6,721 bases of DNA from Methanocorpusculum sp. (GTDB taxonomy: Archaea > Halobacteriota > Methanomicrobia > Methanomicrobiales > Methanocorpusculaceae), in assembly GCA_029986195.1 (NCBI GenBank), contig DALTYF010000051.1, positions 1 to 6,721 on the forward strand, given 5' to 3'. Positions 1-5,968 of this stretch are shown here, piece after piece. The notes beneath the pieces are model-generated. The model was not told where the DNA came from, searched no databases, and saw only the letters and a list, made by a program, of their open reading frames with translations. A program made the position numbers and the translations under genes. How positions within the stretch are numbered: position 1 is the stretch's first letter; each line of letters begins with the position of its first letter.

Positions 1-1
1 C

Positions 2-571
2 GGGTTCGGCGGTGTCCGCCTGGATACCGTCGGTGCGGTGGACATCGATATCGAAGAAGTCCGCGCAATTCTTGCAGAGAGCCAAATCATGAACGCGGAT
101 GTGCTTGTCCGCGGCAGCAATGTAACCCAGGATGACATCATTGATGCGATGATGGGCAACCGGATGTACATCCCGGCATTCATCGCCATTAACAAGGTGG
201 ATCTCGTAACCGAAAAGGAGCGGCATGAGGTTGAGCATGAGATGCGGGAAAAGTACGGTGTCGATCCGATTATGATCTCGGCACTCGCAGGCTACAGCAT
301 CGGCAAACTGCAGGATGCCATCTACGAACATCTCGGATTTGTGCGCATTTACATGAAACCGTACGGTGAGGATGCGGACATGGAAGAACCGATGATTATG
401 CGCAAAGGCAGTACGATCGAGGACATCTGCCGCAGACTGCACCGCGACTTTGTGGATCAGTTCCGGTACGCAAAGATCTGGGGAACATCGGTGAAACATG
501 ATGCGGCAAAGGTCGGTCTTCAGCACAAAGTGGAAGACGGCGATATTGTGACGATTGTCACCAAACTCTAA
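2..571 (+). CDS. DRG-family GTPase with C-terminal TGS domain (5'-truncated by window edge)
   Basis: This is the C-terminal 189 residues of a developmentally regulated GTP-binding (DRG/Obg-related) protein. The frame is open from base 2, so the start lies outside the window; an internal GTG at 38 is only a codon in the frame. Visible signatures are NAD-V-VRG, the GNRMYIPAF block, the G4 guanine-specificity motif NKVD (bases 191-202) and a G5-like SAL (about 280-288). From about base 340 there is a TGS domain that begins RIYMKP and ends with the AKIWGTSVKH, VGLQHKVEDGDIV blocks typical of DRG proteins. The G1-G3 motifs are upstream and not seen. Family members are cytoplasmic GTPases thought to act with ribosomes or RNA; the exact archaeal role is not settled. 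The TAA at 569-571 is followed at once by a T-rich terminator shared with the convergent gene. Family call is firm. Confidence 0.93.
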   Translation, partial: GFGGVRLDTVGAVDIDIEEVRAILAESQIMNADVLVRGSNVTQDDIIDAMMGNRMYIPAFIAINKVDLVTEKERHEVEHEMREKYGVDPIMISALAGYSIGKLQDAIYEHLGFVRIYMKPYGEDADMEEPMIMRKGSTIEDICRRLHRDFVDQFRYAKIWGTSVKHDAAKVGLQHKVEDGDIVTIVTKL

Positions 572-590
572 AAAATATTTTTTCTCTTTT
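572..590. terminator. bidirectional T-rich terminator between convergent genes
   Basis: Only 17 bases separate the two stop codons. They contain an A5 run followed by T6 and T4 runs on the plus strand, so each strand ends its gene in a U-rich tract. This fits archaeal T-tract termination, which needs no hairpin. The minus-strand stop codon lies at 589-591. Confidence 0.7.
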
Positions 591-1392
591 ACACGATCGG
601 GATTTCAACGCCGCTGTCGGTTCTTTCAATGATCTCCTGCAGGCTCCGCAGCTCGGCTGCGACCTGCCGTGCACCGTCCACAAACATCGGAAGATTCGCA
701 GCGACAAGGGAAACCATTGACCCTGCAAAGATGATGTTGTCCACCATGCCGGGACGAACCCTGCGGACCGCAAGAACACGGCGGATTATCAGCAGGATAA
801 GTCCGGACATAAACGCGGAGGTCAGAAGCGCAGCAAGCAGCTCAACAAGACGCCGGACCGGCCCTGCAAGCATTTCGGGAATTTTTTCCTCACAGGATTC
901 GGTACTTTCCCCGCCTCCCAGAAATACCGCGCCGCTGATGAGATACGGGGCAGCAATGTCGGAGAATGCATCATAGGCACCGTCTCTGGCAAAGACTGCG
1001 TCTGTAAGTGTCCGCTGGCCGGAGAGCAGATCGAGTAAGAGTCTGCCCGCCGAGATGCAGGCATCCGTCTCTGCCGCGGTTTTCGTGGAGGTGTCAAGGA
1101 CATTCACCGACTCAGGCAGGAGGGCAAGAACCGGCTGATGATCCTCGGGCAGGATGCCGAACCGTTCCGCAAGCGCACGAAGGATGCGGGCGATGCTGCT
1201 TTCCAGAGCGGCAATGTCAGCGGTATGAACAGAGGCAAGAAGCGAGGAACCGGCGCGGAGAAGGCCGGACACCGCGGCCTCAAGATAGTCGGCGGCAGCA
1301 TCAGCGTCACCATGGAGAAGAGCGTTTGAGGCGGCATCAAGGGAAGCCTCGGCGGTTGCGATCAGCGTATCAACAGGAGTGTCATTCGGCAT
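589..1392 (-). CDS. uncharacterised alanine-rich protein with C-terminal membrane segments
   Basis: A 267-residue protein that I do not recognise. Residues 1-175 are Ala/Leu-rich and look largely helical and soluble, with a run of possible amphipathic helices (for example 13-45 and 55-80). A short hydrophobic, Gly-rich patch is at 150-161. A strong membrane segment spans about 182-204 and is followed by an Arg-rich stretch (RRVLAVRRVR, 204-213), which suggests that side faces the cytoplasm. A second, weaker hydrophobic segment is at about 217-236, followed by a polar helical tail. The frame opens at 1440, but I chose the ATG at 1392: a TATA-like box at 1422-1429 lies inside the longer version, and a weak AGGGT precedes 1392. 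There is no signal peptide, catalytic motif or metal site to suggest a function. It appears to be transcribed alone, between a tRNA gene and a convergent GTPase gene. Confidence 0.8.
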   Translation of the reverse strand: MPNDTPVDTLIATAEASLDAASNALLHGDADAAADYLEAAVSGLLRAGSSLLASVHTADIAALESSIARILRALAERFGILPEDHQPVLALLPESVNVLDTSTKTAAETDACISAGRLLLDLLSGQRTLTDAVFARDGAYDAFSDIAAPYLISGAVFLGGGESTESCEEKIPEMLAGPVRRLVELLAALLTSAFMSGLILLIIRRVLAVRRVRPGMVDNIIFAGSMVSLVAANLPMFVDGARQVAAELRSLQEIIERTDSGVEIPIV

Positions 1393-1421
1393 TGGATACC
1401 CTATAGTATGCAGTCGAACAC

Positions 1422-1429
1422 AGATAAAT
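1422..1429 (-). promoter_or_regulatory. TATA-like box for the membrane-protein gene
   Basis: Minus-strand ATTTATCT is centred about 34 bases before the ATG at 1392. Transcription would start near 1400, giving a leader of fewer than 10 bases. This supports the shorter start of the downstream gene. The call rests on position and AT content only. Confidence 0.4.
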
Positions 1430-1535
1430 GAAATACACAACAGAACAGACTCGATTATTCAACGGACGATGCCAACTTCACCACACAGATGAGGTCCCGT
1501 ACAACCCTTGCAGCTTGATCACGTTTTTTTGCAGT

Positions 1536-1543
1536 TCACCTCC
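1536..1543 (-). promoter_or_regulatory. strong Shine-Dalgarno-like site without a recognised gene
   Basis: Minus-strand GGAGGTGA is a perfect complement of the conserved 16S rRNA 3' end, but it precedes no recognisable gene. On the same strand an 8-codon ORF (ATG at 1562, MNVSSLRR) ends with its TGA inside this motif. A short open frame reading ELQKNVIKLQGLYGTSSVW runs through and past the motif to a TGA near 1481, with a possible GTG start 13 bases after it. An AT-rich, TATA-like stretch is at 1577-1585. It may be a small-peptide gene, the remnant of a lost gene, or chance. The rest of 1393-1604 shows nothing else I can name. Confidence 0.3.
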
Positions 1544-1604
1544 GTAAACTGCTTACATTCATAAATCAACTTAAGAATAAATAAAGGTATCGGTATCCGG
1601 AGAG

Positions 1605-1621
1605 AAAAAAACGAAGAAAAA
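1605..1621 (-). terminator. T-rich terminator of tRNA-Arg
   Basis: Directly after the tRNA discriminator base the minus strand reads T5, C, TTCG, then T7. Such poly-T tracts end archaeal tRNA transcripts. They begin where CCA would be if it were encoded, so CCA must be added after transcription. Confidence 0.7.
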
Positions 1622-1696
1622 CGGGCCTGGAGGGATTCGAACCCCCGACATTCGGGTTAGAAGCCCGACGCTATATCCTGGCTAAGCCACAAGCCC
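1622..1696 (-). tRNA. tRNA-Arg (anticodon UCU)
   Basis: The minus strand folds into a complete cloverleaf of 75 bases. The acceptor stem is GGGCTTG/CAGGCCC with one G-U pair. The D arm is GCTT...TAGC with a GG in the loop. The anticodon arm is TCGGG-CTTCTAA-CCCGA, placing TCT at positions 34-36, which reads AGA/AGG arginine codons. The variable region is 5 bases, and the T arm is GGGGG-TTCGAAT-CCCTC. The discriminator is G at base 1622. No intron and no CCA are encoded. A TATA-like box lies about 35-45 bases upstream and a poly-T terminator lies immediately downstream, so it is probably a single-gene transcript. Confidence 0.96.
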
Positions 1697-1730
1697 ATGA
1701 CTTAATGCCTTACTCTATTTGCGGTTCCAG

Positions 1731-1741
1731 ATTATAAAATC
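1731..1741 (-). promoter_or_regulatory. TATA box of tRNA-Arg
   Basis: Minus-strand GATTTTATAAT is 35-45 bases before the mature tRNA 5' end. With the usual spacing of about 25 bases, transcription would begin some 10 bases ahead of the tRNA, leaving a short leader for RNase P. It sits immediately after the termination region of the preceding gene. Confidence 0.65.
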
Positions 1742-1772
1742 TCCTCAAAAAAATTTCCGAAAAAGAAAGGAG
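1741..1772 (-). terminator. T-rich terminator after the DUF473-like gene
   Basis: Beyond the TAA at 1778-1780 the minus strand carries T5 and then T7 runs (1760-1764 and 1747-1753). They are flanked by a 5-base inverted repeat, CTCCT/AGGAG. The T-runs alone would suffice for archaeal termination; whether the flanking repeat matters is unclear. Confidence 0.55.
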
Positions 1773-1777
1773 CAGGG

Positions 1778-2179
1778 TTATCTTGCCCGCGGACAGCCGC
1801 ATTCCGCAACCTCCACGGTTAAAACACGGCAGTATTCGCGTTCCACAACCTTCCGGATGTGGGATGTGCAGGCGAATTTCATCTGCAGGCGCACCGAGAG
1901 GCGTTCGCGCTCTTCGTAGTAGATACCCGGAACCGCGCTTGACATCCGCTGCATGGTAACCGAAGCGGCGGTGACGGTTGCAACGATGCCTGCATCCCCT
2001 GAGGAGAGATCTTCATGCGGTACAGTTGAGACAAAGACCGGGTCACCGACGCTGACGGCAGCAGCCGAGATGACATTCTGGGCATTGATGAACTCAATGG
2101 TGCGTGCCCGTCCTTTTTTCAGTTCGGCAATAACTTCGGGGGCAATTCCTGCAATTCCTACCATCTGCATTGCAATCAC
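1778..2179 (-). CDS. DUF473-like small protein, coupled to the PAC2 gene
   Basis: A protein of about 130 residues that resembles DUF473, a family of unknown function in methanogenic archaea; the match is from memory. Recognisable parts are the N-terminal GIAGIAPEVIAEL block, a RTIEF-NAQNV segment, the strand-rich VGDPVFVSTVPHEDLSSGDAGIVATV core and a C-terminal half with E-REYCRVLTVEVAECGCPRAR. Cysteines in the tail (VAECGC and an earlier FACTS) could bind metal, but no clear motif is formed. The GTG at 2179 overlaps the upstream stop codon as GTGA and has AGGTGAT about 6 bases before it, the best-placed ribosome site. ATGs at 2170 and 2164 are in the same frame, and family N-termini would also suit them. 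No membrane segment or signal peptide is seen. The overlap with the PAC2 gene implies shared transcription and coupled translation. Confidence 0.72.
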   Translation of the reverse strand: MIAMQMVGIAGIAPEVIAELKKGRARTIEFINAQNVISAAAVSVGDPVFVSTVPHEDLSSGDAGIVATVTAASVTMQRMSSAVPGIYYEERERLSVRLQMKFACTSHIRKVVEREYCRVLTVEVAECGCPRAR

Positions 2180-2913
2180 CCGTACATCACCTGTTCAGAG
2201 GCAGAGAACGGCTTCTGCTCCGCGTTTGCCTGTTCCTGCACGTCGGTTGCCAGCTGGTGCATCATGGCTTCGACCTGATCGGCCTGTTCCATCAGCGGCT
2301 GCGTGTCAACCTCAAACCCGTAGCGGATGTTGAGAATTTTCAGTGCTTCAATTGCGGCACGCGGGTCAACATTGAAGTTGGTCTCAACCAGAAATCCGGT
2401 GGCGGGGATCCCGCGAAGCTGTGCTTCGATGATCATACTTCCGGAGATGCCCGTGATGCTTAATGCGGGAAGGATAACTGCCTGTTCTTTGATCTTATCA
2501 AGGCCGTCGGGAGTTGTCGCAACACCGAAGGTGCGCTCCCCCTCGCTGCCGGTGGTAACACCGCCGATGACCACCAGATCAGTTATTACGGATTTATCGG
2601 AGAACCATTCGATGAGTCCTGCGGAGACCTCGTAGGAGATCTGCGGGGGGATGGGAACGTCTGCAAGGATTGCGACGATGTTGTCCTTTTCATAGAGCCG
2701 TATCGGCGCCTGGGCAAGGCCGTTTGTTGCAAGGGATATCTGGGGAAGGAATCGGCTGGTGATGTTGCCGAGATGCGTAAACCCTGCATTTTCCACCAGA
2801 TACTGTAACGCAATACTGCCCACCAGTCCGGACCCGGGGAAACCGGTCAGAAGGGTAATCTCTTTTGCGGCAGGGGCAGGAGATTCCACGCGTACCGCAT
2901 CGGTAATGTCCAT
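2176..2913 (-). CDS. PAC2-family protein (archaeal proteasome assembly chaperone type)
   Basis: A cytoplasmic protein of 245 residues belonging to the PAC2 superfamily, which includes archaeal PbaA/PbaB and eukaryotic proteasome-assembly chaperones. The hallmark GFPGSGLVGSIA is at residues 24-35. It is followed by the LGNITSRFLPQIS region, IVAILADVPIPP (about 83-95), the DLVVIGGVTTG turn, and SITGISGSMIIEAQLRGIPATGFLVET, all in family order. The acidic, Gln-rich C-terminal tail (about 210-245) looks helical. Characterised relatives are implicated in 20S proteasome assembly; the role of this copy is inferred. The ATG at 2913 has no Shine-Dalgarno, but a TATA-like box 29 bases upstream suggests a leaderless mRNA. 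It is the first gene of a two-gene unit with the DUF473-like gene. Confidence 0.88.
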   Translation of the reverse strand: MDITDAVRVESPAPAAKEITLLTGFPGSGLVGSIALQYLVENAGFTHLGNITSRFLPQISLATNGLAQAPIRLYEKDNIVAILADVPIPPQISYEVSAGLIEWFSDKSVITDLVVIGGVTTGSEGERTFGVATTPDGLDKIKEQAVILPALSITGISGSMIIEAQLRGIPATGFLVETNFNVDPRAAIEALKILNIRYGFEVDTQPLMEQADQVEAMMHQLATDVQEQANAEQKPFSASEQVMYG

Positions 2914-2936
2914 AAGGATAGATGCGTGCCTGCACC

Positions 2937-2946
2937 AATAAATATT
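2937..2946 (-). promoter_or_regulatory. TATA-like box of the PAC2 operon
   Basis: Minus-strand AATATTTATT is centred about 29 bases before the ATG at 2913. Transcription should therefore start at or within a few bases of the start codon, in line with the missing ribosome-binding site. It forms one half of a divergent promoter pair. Confidence 0.5.
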
Positions 2947-2977
2947 CTCATTGTGCTGATATTTCCAATTGACAAGT

Positions 2978-2986
2978 ACTTAAATT
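2978..2986 (+). promoter_or_regulatory. TATA-like box of the DUF5611-like gene
   Basis: ACTTAAATT is centred about 32 bases before the ATG at 3014, and no Shine-Dalgarno lies between. This points to a leaderless or nearly leaderless mRNA. It is only about 32 bases from the opposing TATA-like box. Confidence 0.5.
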
Positions 2987-3013
2987 CAGGCGTCCCATAG
3001 ATCTACAGTAGTT

Positions 3014-3358
3014 ATGCAGGAATATGAAGTTAAGCGCGGAATGACAAAGGATCTTCCCGATCGGATTGCTGCCGGATTTACCGATATCTTTGAGACGGAG
3101 CCGAAGGTAGAAGCTGGACACTATTCAATTTCGTACGGGAGCATGTCGCATCTGGAAGTCTGGGCCGGAAAAAAGAACAAGACCGTGATTGTCGATACCG
3201 AGACAAACAAGGAGGTTCTTGCTATGCCGGACGCAGAAGCTGATGCGATCATTCTGGACACCAACAAACGCTTCCGCCAGTATCTGGATCTGATTACCGG
3301 CTTTACGACAAAAGAGCGGGTAAAACGGGCAAAGAAAGCTGCTGAAAAGGAAGAATAA
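3014..3358 (+). CDS. small DUF5611-like protein
   Basis: A 114-residue soluble protein resembling DUF5611, a small family of unknown function from methanogenic archaea; the match is from memory. It opens MQEYEVKRG, has a likely mixed alpha/beta core (HYSISYGSMSHLEVWAGKKNKTVIVDTETN, residues 36-65), then a helical segment DTNKRFRQYLDLITGFTTKERVKRAKK and a highly charged Lys/Glu tail. The basic RVKRAKKAAEK tail could contact nucleic acid, but nothing proves it. There is no signal peptide or membrane segment. The start is unambiguous, as the ATG at 3014 is the first in frame and sits about 32 bases from a TATA-like box. It is a single-gene transcript, divergent from the PAC2 operon and followed by T-runs. 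Confidence 0.8.
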   Translation: MQEYEVKRGMTKDLPDRIAAGFTDIFETEPKVEAGHYSISYGSMSHLEVWAGKKNKTVIVDTETNKEVLAMPDAEADAIILDTNKRFRQYLDLITGFTTKERVKRAKKAAEKEE

Positions 3359-3361
3359 TAA

Positions 3362-3385
3362 TTTTTTTAACGTTTGCTTTTTTTT
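3362..3385 (+). terminator. T-rich terminator of the DUF5611-like gene
   Basis: Two T-runs, T7 at 3362-3368 and T8 at 3378-3385, follow the stop codon within 30 bases. This is a typical archaeal terminator. Confidence 0.7.
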
Positions 3386-3396
3386 GTTTCCGTTCA

Positions 3397-3410
3397 GGAA
3401 CCGGTTCTGA
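3397..3410. repeat. short palindrome between convergent genes
   Basis: GAACCGGTTC (3398-3407) is a perfect 10-base palindrome. With one bulged G it extends to TCAG/CTGA arms (3394-3410). It lies between the terminators of the plus-strand DUF5611-like gene and the minus-strand metal-import operon, so it may be a 3'-end hairpin. No further role is supported. Confidence 0.35.
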
Positions 3411-3449
3411 TATTTTCTCCGTACAGGAGAATAGCCGGATGCATGTCTG

Positions 3450-3456
3450 AAAAAAA
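3450..3456 (-). terminator. T-rich terminator of the metal-import operon
   Basis: A T7 run on the minus strand begins 11 bases after the permease stop codon and is preceded by GCCCC. It is the expected end of the three-gene transcript. Confidence 0.6.
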
Positions 3457-3467
3457 GGGGCAAATCG

Positions 3468-4280
3468 TCACAGCCGCCTTTTCATACACCGCTGTACTCC
3501 GATCACCAGCAGAAACATCGCGGCCGCTGCAAGCGTAATCGTAGCACCGGACGGAATATTCCAGAAATAGGACAACAAAATCCCGCCGAATGAGGCCACA
3601 GCCGCAATCGCAACCGACCCTGCCATCATCACCCACAACCGCGAAGTCAGCATCCGGCAGCTTGCCGCAGGCAGTGTCAGAAGTGCAATCACGAGAATAA
3701 TCCCCACCACCTGAATCAGCATTACAACGGCAAGCGCGATCAGAATCAGCAGGAGCAGATTCAGCAGTTTCACCGGCAGATTCATGACCGTTGCATACTC
3801 TTCATCAAACGTCACCGCAAGAAGCGGCTGATACAGCAGAGCAACAACCGCCGTAATCACCACTGCAAGAACTCCCGCAAGAACAAGATCCCCGCTTGTC
3901 ACCAGCAGAATATTTCCGAACAGATATGACTCAATGTCCGGCACATACCCTGGAGTCAGCGCAACAAACAGCACACCAAGCGCCATCCCTACCGCCCACA
4001 CCGCACCTATCAGCATGTCCACCTTCTGATGCGCATACTCCTTCAAAACCCCTATCACCACCGCGGCACACACCGCAAACCCTGCCGCACCTGCAATCGG
4101 CGAAAAGCCCAGCAGGTATCCGAGACCCACCCCGCCGAACGTCGCATGGGAAATTCCTCCGGAAACCGCCGTCATCTGCCGGACGATAATATAACTCCCG
4201 ATGATACCGCACACAACACTTGCAAGCCCTGCCGCAAGGAACGCATGCTGCATAAACACATACGACAGCAGATCCGTCAT
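3468..4280 (-). CDS. znuB: metal ABC transporter permease (ZnuB-like)
   Basis: A 270-residue integral membrane protein of the ABC-3 family that forms the channel of a Zn/Mn/Fe importer. I count 7-8 hydrophobic segments, including about 11-33, 45-80, 90-109, 131-152, 170-205, 217-237 and 245-262. Family signatures are SGGISHATFGGVGLGYLLG (residues 40-58), the ATPase-contacting FDEEYATVMNLPV (158-170) and VVGIILVIALLTLPAA (191-206). Length is normal for the family. The ATG at 4280 overlaps the ATPase stop codon as ATGA and has GGAGGG about 7 bases upstream, so translation is coupled. It is the last gene of the operon. Zinc is inferred from the binding protein; the permease alone does not identify the metal. 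Confidence 0.9.
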   Translation of the reverse strand: MTDLLSYVFMQHAFLAAGLASVVCGIIGSYIIVRQMTAVSGGISHATFGGVGLGYLLGFSPIAGAAGFAVCAAVVIGVLKEYAHQKVDMLIGAVWAVGMALGVLFVALTPGYVPDIESYLFGNILLVTSGDLVLAGVLAVVITAVVALLYQPLLAVTFDEEYATVMNLPVKLLNLLLLILIALAVVMLIQVVGIILVIALLTLPAASCRMLTSRLWVMMAGSVAIAAVASFGGILLSYFWNIPSGATITLAAAAMFLLVIGVQRCMKRRL

Positions 4281-5062
4281 TGCCCGCCCTCCGCATCCTC
4301 ACCGGTATCATGATTTGCAAGAACCCGGTGCGGAACATGACCGTGCGTGATCAGTTCCACCGGGCAGCCGTACGCAGCCGCGACCATATCCCCGGTAATC
4401 TTATCCGTATCATGCGTGAACAGTTTCCGGTTCAGGCACGCAACCCTGTTCACATGCCCCGACATCGCACTGATATCGTGCGTAACCATCAGCACCGTCA
4501 TCCGCTCGCGCAAGTCCTCCAAAAGCGTCATTAACCGTTCCCCGGTCGGTCCGTCCACATACACCGTGGGTTCATCCAGAATCAGCAGCTCCGGACATCC
4601 TGCAAGCGCACGGGAGATCACTGCACGCTGCTGCTCTCCGCCCGACAGCTCCGCAATCGGGCGGTTCTCATATCCGGCCAGATCCATTGCTGCAAGAGCG
4701 TCCGCCGCTGCTGCATAATCCTTTTCGCAGTACCGCTTCACCAGCCCCGGAATGTGTCCGAGCCGCCCGGTCAGTACCATCTCCCGTACCGTCATCGGAT
4801 ACGAAAAATCAAACGTGTGCACCTGCGGCACATACCCGACCCGTGACCGTGCCGTCACGGGATCTTCACCAAAGACCCGGATAACACCCGACTTCGGCTG
4901 AATCAGCCCGAGGAGACTCATCAGAAACGAGGTCTTTCCTCCGCCGTTCGGTCCGATAATCGCGGCAACATCACCTTTGTGCAGTACAAAACTCACGTCA
5001 TCCAGCACCACGTGCCCGGACCGTTCCACCACCAGATGATCAATCTTCAAAACCTCAGTCAT
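4277..5062 (-). CDS. znuC: metal ABC transporter ATPase (ZnuC-like)
   Basis: A 261-residue ATP-binding subunit that powers import from the cytoplasmic face. All nucleotide-binding elements are present: Walker A GPNGGGKT (37-44), Q-loop Q80 in GYVPQ, signature LSGGEQQR (139-146), Walker B LLILDEP (159-165), the D-loop YVD and switch His195 in MVTHD. The Walker A has Gly where many ABC proteins have Ser (GGGKT), which is common in this metal subfamily. The C-terminal CPVELITHGHVPHRVLANHDTG block contains several histidines and resembles ZnuC-type tails. The ATG at 5062 overlaps the znuA stop as ATGA, with a G-rich GGGGGTG upstream; the 3' end overlaps znuB. The protein looks fully functional. 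Confidence 0.94.
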   Translation of the reverse strand: MTEVLKIDHLVVERSGHVVLDDVSFVLHKGDVAAIIGPNGGGKTSFLMSLLGLIQPKSGVIRVFGEDPVTARSRVGYVPQVHTFDFSYPMTVREMVLTGRLGHIPGLVKRYCEKDYAAAADALAAMDLAGYENRPIAELSGGEQQRAVISRALAGCPELLILDEPTVYVDGPTGERLMTLLEDLRERMTVLMVTHDISAMSGHVNRVACLNRKLFTHDTDKITGDMVAAAYGCPVELITHGHVPHRVLANHDTGEDAEGGQ

Positions 5063-5928
5063 TCCTTCAGCACCCCCGCAAGAGAATTCAGCGTATCCAT
5101 ATAATGCACTGACAACGGATTAATCTGCACCGGCACAACACCAAGCTCTTCAGAAAGTACGATCGCGGTCCGCTCTCCGGACAGGGGCTCGGTCACAATA
5201 ATATGCACACCCGCCGCCTTTGCCGAATCAACAATCTCCGCAAGTTCACGTGCCGCAGGTTCCTTTCCCTCACGGGCAATCACCAGCTGGGTGAGAGAAT
5301 AATCCTCCGCAAGATATCCGAAGGATCCGTGCGTGGTCAGAAATGCCTTCGGTTCCATTGTCTCCGCAGCAGCGGCCAGCCGTGTGTCCGCATCGGACAA
5401 TCCGGCGCAAAATGCAGCCGCCCGATCCGAAAACCGCTCCGCAAACTCAGGATATTGTGCCGTCAGCCCGTCGCGCACCGCATTCGTCATCAAAATCCCG
5501 TTCCGTGCCGACAGCCAGATATGCGGATCCATCTCGCCCTCTTCACCTCCCGCTTCGGCAACCGCCTTCACTTCGGCACCGGTTGCAGCACGCGGCAGAT
5601 CCGGCAGTGCGGCCGCCACCTGATCCTCCAGCGGCAGAAATCCTTCGCCAAGCGTAAACCACATATCCGCCGACGCAAACGAGGCCACATCAGCAGGAGT
5701 TGGTTCATACGTATGGGGAGACATTCCTTCCGGCACAACCGGGAGAACAGTGAATCCATCTCCGGCAACCGCGGAGACAATTTCCATCATCGGAGGAACC
5801 GTTACGAGCAGGACCTGCCCGTTTTCCGCCTCCGCAGGAGCTGATATGCATCCCGCTGAACATGCTGCAAACACAAGAACAACTGTCAGAACAGAACATA
5901 TTTTGAAAACAGCAGAATACCCACGCAT
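5059..5928 (-). CDS. znuA: zinc-type metal-binding lipoprotein (ZnuA-like, cluster A-I)
   Basis: A 289-residue substrate-binding protein that captures metal outside the membrane. The N-terminus has a basic start, a hydrophobic core (7-22) and cysteines at C23 and C27 (SAGC) that could be lipid anchors. Predicted ligands are His72 (MSPHTYEPTP), His136 (MDPHIWLS) and His200 (TTHGSFGYLAEDY). His rather than Glu at the third site favours zinc over manganese. The fourth site, normally Asp in a DPL motif, reads INPLS (Asn270). The His-rich loop of many ZnuA proteins is replaced by a short acidic loop (EAGGEEGE, 125-132), and WLDP reads WLSA. The frame extends to 6192, but I chose the ATG at 5928: the signal peptide begins there and upstream codons overlap the MFS gene. 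No Shine-Dalgarno is seen. First gene of the operon. Confidence 0.9.
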   Translation of the reverse strand: MRGYSAVFKICSVLTVVLVFAACSAGCISAPAEAENGQVLLVTVPPMMEIVSAVAGDGFTVLPVVPEGMSPHTYEPTPADVASFASADMWFTLGEGFLPLEDQVAAALPDLPRAATGAEVKAVAEAGGEEGEMDPHIWLSARNGILMTNAVRDGLTAQYPEFAERFSDRAAAFCAGLSDADTRLAAAAETMEPKAFLTTHGSFGYLAEDYSLTQLVIAREGKEPAARELAEIVDSAKAAGVHIIVTEPLSGERTAIVLSEELGVVPVQINPLSVHYMDTLNSLAGVLKE

Positions 5929-5934
5929 GAATAA

Positions 5935-5944
5935 TGAATATTCA
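5935..5944. promoter_or_regulatory. palindrome at the znuA 5' end, possible operator
   Basis: TGAATATTCA is a perfect 10-base palindrome 7-16 bases before the znuA ATG, around the predicted transcription start. A repressor bound here could block transcription in response to metal. No regulator gene is adjacent and no known operator is matched with confidence. Confidence 0.3.
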
Positions 5945-5955
5945 GCGTTTGGGAT

Positions 5956-5968
5956 GCTAAAGATTTCG
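5956..5968 (-). promoter_or_regulatory. possible BRE/TATA of the znuACB operon
   Basis: The minus strand reads CGAAATCTTTAGC about 33 bases before the ATG. CGAAA suits a TFB-recognition element and TCTTTAGC is a weak TATA-like box. The spacing implies a leaderless or nearly leaderless mRNA, consistent with no visible ribosome site. Confidence 0.35.

Noticed and set aside
1008..1406. A 132-codon plus-strand frame opposite the membrane-protein gene.
   Set aside because: Its very Arg/Gln/His-rich composition is typical of an antisense shadow, and it has no promoter or ribosome site of note.
1393..1440. A 16-residue N-terminal extension of the membrane protein starting at 1440.
   Set aside because: A TATA-like box falls inside it and no ribosome site precedes it, so the ATG at 1392 is preferred.
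5203..5844. A 213-codon open frame on the plus strand opposite znuA.
   Set aside because: It is antisense to a clear metal-binding protein, is rich in Arg/His/Ser from reversed codons, and shows no family features. It is a by-product of codon bias.
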